Assembly (NCBI GenBank): GCA_046349395.1
Contig: JAXMCK010000005.1
Location: forward strand, 744,001 to 808,000
Direction of reading: 5' to 3'
Source: JAXMCK01 sp046349395
GTDB lineage: Bacteria > Pseudomonadota > Alphaproteobacteria > Geminicoccales > Geminicoccaceae
Length of the DNA stretch: 64,000 bases
Shown: positions 1 through 8,558 of the stretch, in pieces
Layout of the letters: each line of letters opens with the position of its first letter
How positions within the stretch are numbered: the stretch's first letter is position 1
Notes under the pieces: generated by a model
Told to the model about the DNA's origin: nothing
Database searches by the model: none
What the model saw: the letters and a program-made list of their open reading frames with translations, nothing else
Program-made: the position numbers and the translations under genes

Positions 1-200
1 CGATTGGCGTCTGACCCGAAGCGCAGCACCCGGACCTCGTGGCCGTGCGCTTCGGCCCAGGCGATGCTCTCGGTGCGGCAGGGCTCGAAGGAGTCGGCGA
101 TGGCTCCGCACACGACCGTCAGGGTCTCGGCCCTGGCCCCCGCGGCAACAGACAAGCCAGCCAATATTAGTAATGTTGAAAGAAATGACCGTAGCTGCAA
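1..200 (-). CDS. extracellular solute-binding protein, N-terminal fragment
   Basis: The 5' end of a leftward gene that leaves the window. The reading frame opens with a short signal peptide (hydrophobic stretch LLILAGLSVAAGARA) followed by AETLTVVCG, which resembles the mature start of family 1 (sugar-type) periplasmic binding proteins of ABC transporters. The start must be the TTG at 200: an in-frame TAG lies five codons upstream with no ATG or GTG between, and a G-rich ribosome site (AGGGGGG) sits about six bases before it. Only about 66 codons are visible, so the substrate class is an inference. It diverges from the mechanosensitive channel gene, sharing a 119-base intergenic region. Confidence 0.6.
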   Translation of the reverse strand, partial: MQLRSFLSTLLILAGLSVAAGARAETLTVVCGAIADSFEPCRTESIAWAEAHGHEVRVLRFGSDAN

Positions 201-319
201 GTCGTACCCCCCTACTGCAAGGTTGAATATCGCGCCGGTACATGGATTGATAGGGCGAACGCGTGGCTGGCGATGTCGGTGCGGCCCGCGTCGGCGACGA
301 TGAGGGGGGAATCGCCGGT

Positions 320-3319
320 ATGCTGCGGCGCGTAGCCATAATGGCGATCGTACTGGGCTCGTTCTGGCTAGCGCCGGGGTCGCATGCGGCGGGTTCGACC
401 GTCGATCTCGCGAGCTTGGCCCGCCAGGCGGCACTCCTCCAGGACTTCAATACGGAGCTGCAGGTGACGGTGCCGCGCCTCGAACGGGACGCCGCAGCCG
501 ATTCCGACAACCTCGACCGGTTGGAGGCAGGCGATGGTCCGACACCGACGCTGGCCATGCTGCGCGAGGCGAGATCGGCCGTCGACACGCGCCGCACGCG
601 CCTCGCCGCGATCGAGATCAGGCTCGGCGACCTGAACGCGAAGCTCGCGGCGCTCGACGCGCAGATCGCCGCGATCGGGCCCGCCTCGACGGAAGAGAGC
701 TCGCTCGGGATCTTCGCCAATGGCGTGGAACTGGAGCTCCTGCGCAAGGTGCGGGCGCTCACGGTGGAAGCTATCCAGCGCTCGCAGGATACTCTTCGCC
801 TGATTGCGTCCCGCGTGGAGACCCAACAGGCACTGGTGGATCTGATCGAGTCCCGGGTGCAGCTCGACGATCTGCGGTCGCTGGCCAACGTCACGACCGA
901 CCCACGGGTGGGTGCGCTGCGAGATCTCGTCGGCCGGACCGACCAGGAGGCGGTACGGCTCGCCAACAGCATCGGCCGGATGGACAGCCGGACACCGGCG
1001 GAGCAGGTGGTAAGGGAGCAGGTCGAGTTCCAGACCGATCACGCCGCCCTGCGCAGCACGCTGCGCTCGCGCGACATCGAGCTACTGGGAATCGAGCGCC
1101 AGCTCGGTTTTCTCGAGGACATGCTGCAGACCGAGCGCACGTTGCCGGCCCAGGTCGTCGGGGAGGCGATCGACACGCTTTCCGGCATCTCGCGCCAGCT
1201 CGACGGCTATGACGGGGCGCTGGACGCGGCCCTGCAAAGGCTGGCGGACCAGCGCGCCTTGCTGCCGTCGCCGACGCCCAGCACGGCGCCGACCATCGCT
1301 GCGATGAGCGGCATGATCGACGACATGGGCAGCGTCATCGACGGCCAGCAGGAGGCAATCGCGCGTCTGCGCACCTCGGACGACGAGCTGAACAAGGAGT
1401 TCCAGGCCCGACGCAACGACGTGGTCGGCAAGGAACTCCTGGCGCATCGCCCGCTGCCGACGGGCGAAGCGGCCTGGACGCGGATCGGGCGCGCGACGGA
1501 GCGTCTGCCGACGCAGCTCGGCCACGCTGCGCAACTGGCCGCCGCCGATATCCAGGCGAAGGTCGAGACGCCGGCGAGCGGAACGCGGGTCGACGCGGCG
1601 GTCGTCGCCGGTGCGATCCTGGTCCTTGGTCTGCTCCTCCACTGGCTGCTCGGGCGTTACCTCGTCCATCAGCCGCAGGGCTCGCTCACGGCACCGGTGG
1701 CCGGACTGCGCGACAGCCTGTTCCTGATCGTGCCGACGGCGATCTGGTGGGGGGCGGCCGACATGCTGGGCCTGGAGCCGATGACGAAGCGCCTCGTCGG
1801 GCTCGTCCTCCTCATCGCGACGATCGTCCTCCTAGCACTGCGGGTGGCTCGGCATCTGCTCCTCGACCGCGAGGCGGAGGGCATCGCGGTGCGTCGAGCC
1901 TTCTTTCGCACCCTGCGCTGGACGACGATCTTGGGGGCGGCACTCCTAGCACTGGTCACCCTGACGAGCACGCTGAAGCTGACGCCCGAGCTGTCAACGA
2001 TGCTGGATCGCGGTGCCATGCTCTGCGTGCTCCTGATCGCGATCCCGGCCTTCCGCCTCCGCTCGCTGATTCTCACCCTAGCGGGCGGCTCGTCGCGGCC
2101 GGGCCTCGCCCTGCGGGTCACGAGCTGGCTCGCTGTCATCGTTCCCTGGGTGCTGGCCGCGGCGGCGCTGATCGGTCTCGCCGGCTATCTCAACCTCGCC
2201 TGGTCGATCATCGACCATTTCCTCTGGCTGTTCCTCGTCGGCGGCAGCCTCATCGTGGTCGAGGGCGTGCTCGACGATTTCCGGATCGCGTTGGCCCACA
2301 GGCTGGAGGAGCGCTATCCGCAAACGGGTGCGTTCTGGAACGTCAACTTCGTCGAGCCTGCCAACCGGCTGGTCCAGCTGGCCATAGCACTCGGTGCCGG
2401 CTGGGGCCTGTTCCGCATCTTCGGCTGGACAGCCGAGACGCCCGTGATCCGCGAGCTGCTGGCTGTCGGCCAGACCCCGCTGATCTCGCTCGGCGAGTCG
2501 GCACTGCGGCTGACCGACATTGTCATGGCGGTGGTCCTGGTGGCGCTGGCCTTCTGGGTCGGCGGCTGGAGCCAGCAGGTCAGCTACAACCTGGCGCTGA
2601 CCCGAATCCGCGATCTCGGCGTGCGGCAGAGCCTCTCGACCTTCATCCAGTACGTCGTGATCGTAGGCGGCATCCTGCTGACACTGAAGATCATCGGCCT
2701 CGATCTCACCGCACTCACCGTGTTCGCCGCCAGCATCGGCGTCGGCATCGGTTTCGGCATGCAGAACGTGGTCAACAACTTCGTCAGCGGCATCCTGTTG
2801 CTGGCCGAGCGGCCGCTGCGGGTGACCGACGTCGTGACGATCGAGGGGCAGACCGGCGAGGTGACGCGGATCGGTATCCGCTCACTGACGGTCGCCATGT
2901 ACGACCGCAAGGAACTGATCATTCCGAACTCGGCCGTCATCGGGAACACCTTCACGAACTGGACGCGCACCGACGACACGACCCGCGACGTTCTCAACTT
3001 CACGGTGAGCTATCGGGACGACCCGGCAGAGGCGGCGCGCCTCGTTCAGAACGTCGCGATCCGGACCCGTGGCGTACTCCAGACGCCTGCACCCAAGGCC
3101 ACGGTCTACGACTTCGTCGACCGCGGCGTGACGATCCGGTTGCAGTACTTCACGCTGCTGCGTGGCTCCTACAGCGGCCTCGACGTGCGGGCCGAGATCC
3201 TGGACGGCGTCTACGAGGCGTTCCGCGAGGCGGGCTTCACCATGCCCACCCCGCTGGGCGAAGTGCGGCTCAGCCTGCCGCGAGAGGAGGCACCGGCCGC
3301 CCTGCCCGCCCCGGCCTGA
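320..3319 (+). CDS. DUF3772 / MscS-family mechanosensitive ion channel, 999 aa
   Basis: Large inner-membrane channel of the MscK-like architecture, expected to gate on membrane tension and release solutes on hypo-osmotic shock. A signal peptide (MLRRVAIMAIVLGSFWLAPG) is followed by about 400 residues of periplasmic, Glu/Arg/Ala-rich coiled-coil sequence typical of DUF3772, then a set of transmembrane segments from about residue 430. The C-terminal third carries the MscS pore helix and beta domain, seen in SIGVGIGFGMQNVVNNFVSG, LAERPLRVTDVV and the IIPNS motif. Start chosen at the ATG at 320 because AGGGGGGA lies nine bases before it and the signal peptide begins there; an upstream in-frame ATG at 263 would add 19 residues that do not look like a leader. 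Confidence 0.9.
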   Translation: MLRRVAIMAIVLGSFWLAPGSHAAGSTVDLASLARQAALLQDFNTELQVTVPRLERDAAADSDNLDRLEAGDGPTPTLAMLREARSAVDTRRTRLAAIEIRLGDLNAKLAALDAQIAAIGPASTEESSLGIFANGVELELLRKVRALTVEAIQRSQDTLRLIASRVETQQALVDLIESRVQLDDLRSLANVTTDPRVGALRDLVGRTDQEAVRLANSIGRMDSRTPAEQVVREQVEFQTDHAALRSTLRSRDIELLGIERQLGFLEDMLQTERTLPAQVVGEAIDTLSGISRQLDGYDGALDAALQRLADQRALLPSPTPSTAPTIAAMSGMIDDMGSVIDGQQEAIARLRTSDDELNKEFQARRNDVVGKELLAHRPLPTGEAAWTRIGRATERLPTQLGHAAQLAAADIQAKVETPASGTRVDAAVVAGAILVLGLLLHWLLGRYLVHQPQGSLTAPVAGLRDSLFLIVPTAIWWGAADMLGLEPMTKRLVGLVLLIATIVLLALRVARHLLLDREAEGIAVRRAFFRTLRWTTILGAALLALVTLTSTLKLTPELSTMLDRGAMLCVLLIAIPAFRLRSLILTLAGGSSRPGLALRVTSWLAVIVPWVLAAAALIGLAGYLNLAWSIIDHFLWLFLVGGSLIVVEGVLDDFRIALAHRLEERYPQTGAFWNVNFVEPANRLVQLAIALGAGWGLFRIFGWTAETPVIRELLAVGQTPLISLGESALRLTDIVMAVVLVALAFWVGGWSQQVSYNLALTRIRDLGVRQSLSTFIQYVVIVGGILLTLKIIGLDLTALTVFAASIGVGIGFGMQNVVNNFVSGILLLAERPLRVTDVVTIEGQTGEVTRIGIRSLTVAMYDRKELIIPNSAVIGNTFTNWTRTDDTTRDVLNFTVSYRDDPAEAARLVQNVAIRTRGVLQTPAPKATVYDFVDRGVTIRLQYFTLLRGSYSGLDVRAEILDGVYEAFREAGFTMPTPLGEVRLSLPREEAPAALPAPA

Positions 3320-3328
3320 TCGGCCCGC

Positions 3329-4342
3329 TCAGTCGTGGTCGTGATGGTGGCTGTAGTGCTCGCCCAGGAAGTCGCGTCCCCAGTCGCGCGTCGGGTCGCG
3401 CCAGAGGGCGTGGATGTGGTTGGCGTCGTTCTGCGTGCAGTCGAACTCGACCAGGAGGCGGGGTGCGTGCAGACGATAGTAGAAGGCGCTGCCCTCCACC
3501 GTGCCGCCGGCCCAGGCGAGGTGCATATGGTCGAAGCCGTCATGCTCGGCACGGCGTAGGGCGGACTCGGCCAACGGGTCGGCGGCGTTGCCGATATGCG
3601 CGTGGAGCAGCCGCATGACGAGCGAGCGCTGACCGTCGTCGAGTTGCACGAACGACAGGCCGGTCGGCCGCTCCAAGGCCTGGGCGCGGCCGCGCTCGGT
3701 GATGATGTTGCCGACCGAGTGCTCCGCGAAGACGGCGATGGCGCGCTGGGCGCCCGTCAGGCTGCGGGCCAGCTCCAGGCCCAGGTGGTACTCGTCGGCC
3801 TGGATCCGCTCGCCGGCCCGGGGTCCGTGCGGGATGCGAGCGGGGTTGGTGCCCCAGAAGGTCGGCGATATCGCCACCTCGCGGTCGGCGATCGTGGCGT
3901 TGACGATCAGGTGGTGGCCCTCGATGCGCCAGCCCCAGGGCGGCGTGCCGGGCTCCCCGAAGACGGTGAAGGCGTAGTTCAGCGGGTCGCGGCGTGGCCC
4001 GGTGCCCTTCTCCAGTTCGAGCAGAACGGTCTCCAGGGCCATGATGGCCAGCGCCTTTGCCCGGCCGTGCGGACTCAGCGCACTGGCGAGGAGGGCCTTC
4101 GCCTTCTCGCGCTGCGGCTCGTCCATGGCACCCAGCGGCAGGCCGTGGCGCTCGCGAGGAGCGTAGTGCCAATCGCCGCGCTCGGGGTGGGAGAAGGGCC
4201 AAATGGCCTTCTTCTGCTGCGGGCCGGAGAGCGAAGAAAGCCAGTCCGTCGCGGCCTCGGTCATGGCGGCGGCGACGCCGGCCATGTCGCCGGCGACGAG
4301 ATGGTCGGCATGGCCCATGCCGGTGGGCGCCAGGATCGTCAC
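3329..4342 (-). CDS. DUF3500 domain-containing protein
   Basis: A 337-residue soluble protein resembling the DUF3500 family, whose function is not established. Visible features are the early LSSLSGPQQKKA helix, the WHYAPRERHGLPL block, the EGHHLIVNATIA strand, FWGTNPARIPHGPRAGER, and a His/Asp-rich C-terminal end (GEHYSHHHDHD) that could bind metal. It starts with GTG at 4342, preceded by a very good ribosome site (GGGGAGG). It is the last gene of the leftward cluster, 68 bases after the SRPBCC-MDR fusion, and its 3' end faces the mechanosensitive channel gene 9 bases away. Family call fairly secure; role unknown. Confidence 0.75.
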   Translation of the reverse strand: MTILAPTGMGHADHLVAGDMAGVAAAMTEAATDWLSSLSGPQQKKAIWPFSHPERGDWHYAPRERHGLPLGAMDEPQREKAKALLASALSPHGRAKALAIMALETVLLELEKGTGPRRDPLNYAFTVFGEPGTPPWGWRIEGHHLIVNATIADREVAISPTFWGTNPARIPHGPRAGERIQADEYHLGLELARSLTGAQRAIAVFAEHSVGNIITERGRAQALERPTGLSFVQLDDGQRSLVMRLLHAHIGNAADPLAESALRRAEHDGFDHMHLAWAGGTVEGSAFYYRLHAPRLLVEFDCTQNDANHIHALWRDPTRDWGRDFLGEHYSHHHDHD

Positions 4343-4410
4343 GTCACCTCCCCGCCTTGGTTCTGCACCTCATCATAACGACAAACGCCGGCACCGTTAG
4401 CCCGATCCGG

Positions 4411-5883
4411 TCACGGCAGCAGGACGAGAGCGCCCATGGTGCGGCGGGATTCGAGATCGCGGTGGGCGGCGGCCGCCTCGCGCAAGGGGTAGGTCGTCGG
4501 CGGGGACGGTGTGATCGCACCGCTCTGCAGGGCGGCGAACAGGCGGTCCGTGTGCCGGCGCAGCTTCTCCGGCGTGTCGGTGTAGTGGGCGTAGTTCGGG
4601 CGCGAGAGGGTCACCGAGCGGGCGGCGAGGCGGCCGATCTCGTACGGGCCGATGTCGCCCGAGGCCTGACCGAAGCTGACGAGGCGGCCGCAGGGGGCGA
4701 GGGCCTGCACCGAAGACTCGAAGCTCGCCTTGCCGATGGCGTCGTAGACGATGTCGGCACCGCGACCGCTCGTGAGGCGAAGGACGGTCTCGACCATCTC
4801 TGGGCCGGTCGAGAGGACGACCTCGCTGCAACCGGCAGCACGGGCGCGCTCGGCCTTCGCCTCGGTCGAGACGGTGCCGATGACGGTGGCGCCGAGTTGT
4901 CGCGCCCACTGGCAGAGCAGGAGGCCCACACCGCCCGCCGCGGCATGAACGAGGACGGTGTCGCCAGGGCGAACCGTCGCCACCTCGTGTAGGAGGAAGC
5001 TCGCGGTGATACCCTTGAGCAGGAGCGAGGCCGCAAGCTCGTCAGGGAGTCGATCCGGCAGGCGGATGAGCAGTGCCGGGTCCATGACGCGGCAGGCGGC
5101 GTAGGCGCCGGGCGGCGGGCAGGCATAGCCGACGCGGTCCCCGGGCCGCAGACCGATGACGCCGGGGCCGACGCTCTCGACGGTGCCGACGGCCTCCATG
5201 CCGAGGATGCCCGGCGGGGTCACGAGGTCGAAATAGCCGGTGCGACAGTAGACATCGATGAAGTTGACGCCGATCGCGGTCTGCCTGAGGCGCACCTCGC
5301 CGGGTCCCGGCGGGGGTACACGGACCTTGCGAAGCTCCAGGCCCTCGGGACCGCCGTGCCGGGTGACGACGACGGCATCGGCCTCGACCGTGCCGGACAA
5401 AGGCGCCGGTGCCGCGACCGGAGTCGCCACGGCGCGCTGCTGGACGGGCGTGCGCAGCAGATCGCGGATGGCGCGGAAGCCGGCCTCGTAGATGTCCTCC
5501 GCGACGAGCCGGACGAGACGCTCGCGCTGAGCCGGCGGCGGGTCGAAGCGGGAGCGCCACTCCCAGAAGGTCCGGTCGCCGTCGGTGACGGGGCGGAGCT
5601 TCACCTGGGCGACATAGCCCAGAAGCGGCAGCGGGGCTTCGAGGATGCAGTAGGTGAAGCTGCGCTCGCGGTCCGAGAGCGCCAGAAGCTGCTCGCGGAG
5701 GCGGGAGCCGTCGGCGAGGCGGAAGTCGCGCACGGCACCGATGCTGTCGGACGGCTCGTCGCCCTCGATCCGGCTCGTGGCGACGGCCGGGTGCCAGCGG
5801 TCGTGGCCGTTGAAGTCGCGCAGGATCGACCAGACCTCGTCGACCGGGGCGTCGATCACGGCACTGCGGCGGACCTGGACCAT
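4411..5883 (-). CDS. SRPBCC (polyketide cyclase/START-like) domain fused to zinc-independent quinone oxidoreductase (MDR)
   Basis: A 490-residue two-domain protein. Residues 1-145 are an SRPBCC ligand-binding fold (starts VQVRRSAVIDAPVDEVW, with LRDFNGHDRWHP and FEW-type strand residues). A proline/alanine linker to about 175 leads into a medium-chain dehydrogenase/reductase of the quinone oxidoreductase type: GVNFIDVYCRTGYF, the nucleotide-binding AAAGGVGLLLCQ loop and the terminal AAAAHRDLESRRTMG block. There are no zinc-binding cysteines, as expected for NADPH:quinone reductase-like enzymes. It follows the separate SRPBCC gene by 3 bases, and its N-terminal domain is clearly a paralogue of that protein. 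The pairing suggests a hydrophobic or aromatic ligand bound and then reduced; that is inference. Confidence 0.85.
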   Translation of the reverse strand: MVQVRRSAVIDAPVDEVWSILRDFNGHDRWHPAVATSRIEGDEPSDSIGAVRDFRLADGSRLREQLLALSDRERSFTYCILEAPLPLLGYVAQVKLRPVTDGDRTFWEWRSRFDPPPAQRERLVRLVAEDIYEAGFRAIRDLLRTPVQQRAVATPVAAPAPLSGTVEADAVVVTRHGGPEGLELRKVRVPPPGPGEVRLRQTAIGVNFIDVYCRTGYFDLVTPPGILGMEAVGTVESVGPGVIGLRPGDRVGYACPPPGAYAACRVMDPALLIRLPDRLPDELAASLLLKGITASFLLHEVATVRPGDTVLVHAAAGGVGLLLCQWARQLGATVIGTVSTEAKAERARAAGCSEVVLSTGPEMVETVLRLTSGRGADIVYDAIGKASFESSVQALAPCGRLVSFGQASGDIGPYEIGRLAARSVTLSRPNYAHYTDTPEKLRRHTDRLFAALQSGAITPSPPTTYPLREAAAAHRDLESRRTMGALVLLP

Positions 5884-5886
5884 GGC

Positions 5887-6324
5887 TCAGCGCCGCAGGC
5901 GCTCCTTGAGGCTCGTCAGCCCGGCCTGGAAGACGTTGCGGCCGATGGTCTGGACCAATTGGTCCTCCCGCTCCGGAGCGGCGTCGAACTCGGCGGTCCA
6001 TTCGACGAAGGTCGCGTCCGTCTCGGTGACGGGGCTCAGCGAGAGGGTGGCGATGTAGTTCTCTACCCCCAGCGGGCTCTCCAGGATCGAATAGGTGCAG
6101 CTCATGTCGTAGTCGGAGAGGGCGAGCAGGCGCTCGCGGATGCGGCCGCCGTCCCGCAGGCGGAAGTTGCGGATGCAGCCGATCCGGTCGGCCGGCATGT
6201 TCTGCTCGATCCGGCTCTCGGCGACGAAGCCCGTCCAGTCGGGCAGGCCGTTGAAGTCGCGCACGACGCGCCAGACCGCGGCGATGGGCGCCGGAATCAC
6301 GGAGGAGACGTAGACCTTGGCCAT
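5887..6324 (-). CDS. SRPBCC family protein
   Basis: A 145-residue stand-alone SRPBCC (polyketide cyclase/dehydrase, Bet v1-like) domain. The sequence opens AKVYVSSVIPAPIAAVWRVV, with VRDFNGLPDWTGFVAESRIE and LLALSDYDMSCTYSILESPL, each of which is matched block for block in the N-terminal half of the next gene downstream, so the two arose by duplication. These folds bind hydrophobic ligands in a deep pocket; no catalytic residue can be assigned by eye. It sits 8 bases after the band-7 gene and 3 bases before the SRPBCC-MDR fusion. Confidence 0.85.
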   Translation of the reverse strand: MAKVYVSSVIPAPIAAVWRVVRDFNGLPDWTGFVAESRIEQNMPADRIGCIRNFRLRDGGRIRERLLALSDYDMSCTYSILESPLGVENYIATLSLSPVTETDATFVEWTAEFDAAPEREDQLVQTIGRNVFQAGLTSLKERLRR

Positions 6325-6332
6325 CGGCCGGC

Positions 6333-8531
6333 TCAGTTCCGGTCGCGGTCCTCGTCGCGCTCGTCGGTCTTCAACTCGCCATTGTCGCGGCCGGCGCGCT
6401 TGGCGGTCAGGCTCTCGATGTCCTTGGCATCGCGCAGGACCTCGGTCATGCGGCCGAGGCTGCCACCCTCGATGCCGATCTCCTTCATCAGGCTGTCGAT
6501 TAGCGGCGCCTGGACGCGATAGCGGAGTGCGGAGTCGATCACCTCGTCGGTGACGTTGCGCTTGCCGCCGACGCCACCCTGCGCCCCGTCGACGTGCAGG
6601 ATCTTGATGCCGTCGATCTTCTCCATCGGGCGCACGCTCTCGCGCACGATGCCTTCGATGTGCTCCAGCAGCTTGCCGCGGAAGCGGGAGAGGCGGGCGG
6701 CTTCTGAAAGCCGGTTCTCGGCGTCATTGATCTGCGCCTGCCCCTTGGCGTCGACCTCGTAGCGCACGGCAAGGGCGGCGGCCTTGATGCGCTCGGCCTC
6801 GGCTTCGGCCTGGGCGGTGATCTGCTGCGCCAAAGCGAGGCTGGCGGCGGCCGTCTTCTCGGCCTCGGCGTGCGAGGTCAGGCGCAGTGCCTCGCGCTCG
6901 GCATCGCGCTGGGCGGCGATGAGGTCGGTCGTCTTGCGCCGTTCCGCGATCTCGCGCTCGCGCACGGTGAAGGCGCGCTCCTCGGCCTCGACGGCGGCGG
7001 CACGCGCCGACTCGGCCGAGGCGATGGCGGCCGAGCGCTCGGTCGTCTTCTTCGCCAGCTCGATGGCCTTTTGCACCTCGGCGATCTCGATCGCCTTGTC
7101 GCGCTCGATCGCCAGCTGCTTCAGCTCGCGGTCGCGGAGCAGGCGCGCCTCCTCCAGGCCGGTCTCGGTGGCGATCCGGGCGCGCTCGACCTCCTCGCCG
7201 GCGGCGATCTCGGCCTCCTCGAAGGCCTGCCGCTTGGCGATCTGCATCGCCTCCAGGGCCCGCTCGCGCTCCAGGCGGACCTGATCGAGCGCACGCTCCT
7301 GGGCGATGCGCGAGGCTTCGATCTCCTGGTTCGAGACGATCTCCGTCCGCCGCCGGTCGGCTTCGGCCTTCGTCACCTCGACACCCTTGGCGGCGATGGC
7401 GATCTGCCGCTCCAGCTCGGCGACTTCCAGAGCCCGGCGGCGGGACAGCTCCAACTCCAGCTGCTCCCGCTCGCGCTCGATGCGGGCCTTCTCCAGCGCC
7501 AGCTCGAGCGCGATCTGCTCGGCCTCGGTCTGCTCGCGCGACTTCAGCTCGGCAGCTTCGAGCGCACGGCGCCGGGCGATCTCGAGACGCTGCGTCTCCT
7601 CCTCGTGCTGAATGCGCACCTCGGCCAGCGTGCGCTCCTGAAGCATCCGGGTCTTCTCGATCTCCTCGCGAGCGGCGATCAGGGCCTGCTCGGCCTCCTG
7701 GTCGCGCTGGGCGCGCTCGCGGGCGAGATCGGCCCGCTGCTTCGCCCGCTGGGTCTCGACCTCCCGCTCCTGCTCCAGGCGGGCGTATTCGCCGTCGCGC
7801 TCGATCTCCAGGACCTTGCGCTGGGCTTCGAGGTTCTGGTTGCGGATGTCGACCTGAGTGCGCTGCTCGATCTCGTTGCGCATCCGGCGCCGGATCTCGA
7901 TCGACTCGGTGAGCTGTGTCAGACCCTCGGCGTCGAAGGCATTGGACGGATCGAAGAAGTCGAGGCTCGTCTGGTCGAGATCGACGATAGCGACGCTCTC
8001 CAACTCCAGCCCGTTCTGCGCGAGCTCTTCGCCGGCGAGATCGCGCACCTGCCGGGCGAAGTCCTGTCGGCGCTCGTGCAGTTCCTCCAGCGTCATCTGG
8101 GCGGCGACGGTGCGCATGGCGGACGCGAAGCGGCCTTCCAGAAGCTCGCGGGTGCCGTCGATCTGAGCCGTGCGGCGGCCCAGCGTCTGCGCGGCAATGG
8201 CCACGGCCTGACGGGTGGCACCTACCTTGACGAAGAACTCGGCGGCGACGTCGACGCGCATGCGGTTCTTGGTGATCAGCGCCTGGTTCTGCTGCCGACG
8301 GACATCGATCCGCATCACGTTCATGCTGACGGGCGTGATCTCATGCAGGACGGGGATGACGAACGCACCGCCGTTCACGACCACCTTCTCGCCCATGAAG
8401 CCGGTGCGGACGAAGGCCGTTTCCTTGGTCGAGCGGCGGTAGAGCCAGCGCAGCAGGTAGACGGCGATCACGACGATGATCGCCAGAACCACGAGCCAGA
8501 GGATGACCTCGCCCAGGATCTCAGTGGCCAT
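6333..8531 (-). CDS. flotillin / band-7 (SPFH) family protein, YqiK-like
   Basis: A 732-residue membrane-anchored SPFH protein. An N-terminal transmembrane helix (about residues 5-27, LWLVVLAIIVVIAVYLL) is followed by the band-7 domain (TGFMGEKVVVNGG, VPVLHEITPVSMN, LELESVAIVDLDQTSLDFF) and then about 350 residues of nearly uninterrupted Glu/Arg/Ala coiled coil characteristic of flotillins, ending in a helical tail. Flotillins assemble into oligomeric membrane microdomain scaffolds. The ATG at 8531 is preferred over a GTG 15 bases upstream because GGAGGAA lies seven bases before it. It is placed between an ABC transporter gene and SRPBCC genes in the same orientation, an unusual location since YqiK genes are often paired with a NfeD-like gene, which is absent here. 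Confidence 0.88.
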   Translation of the reverse strand: MATEILGEVILWLVVLAIIVVIAVYLLRWLYRRSTKETAFVRTGFMGEKVVVNGGAFVIPVLHEITPVSMNVMRIDVRRQQNQALITKNRMRVDVAAEFFVKVGATRQAVAIAAQTLGRRTAQIDGTRELLEGRFASAMRTVAAQMTLEELHERRQDFARQVRDLAGEELAQNGLELESVAIVDLDQTSLDFFDPSNAFDAEGLTQLTESIEIRRRMRNEIEQRTQVDIRNQNLEAQRKVLEIERDGEYARLEQEREVETQRAKQRADLARERAQRDQEAEQALIAAREEIEKTRMLQERTLAEVRIQHEEETQRLEIARRRALEAAELKSREQTEAEQIALELALEKARIEREREQLELELSRRRALEVAELERQIAIAAKGVEVTKAEADRRRTEIVSNQEIEASRIAQERALDQVRLERERALEAMQIAKRQAFEEAEIAAGEEVERARIATETGLEEARLLRDRELKQLAIERDKAIEIAEVQKAIELAKKTTERSAAIASAESARAAAVEAEERAFTVREREIAERRKTTDLIAAQRDAEREALRLTSHAEAEKTAAASLALAQQITAQAEAEAERIKAAALAVRYEVDAKGQAQINDAENRLSEAARLSRFRGKLLEHIEGIVRESVRPMEKIDGIKILHVDGAQGGVGGKRNVTDEVIDSALRYRVQAPLIDSLMKEIGIEGGSLGRMTEVLRDAKDIESLTAKRAGRDNGELKTDERDEDRDRN

Positions 8532-8558
8532 GCCCCGTTCCTCCACAAGTCTGCCGCG

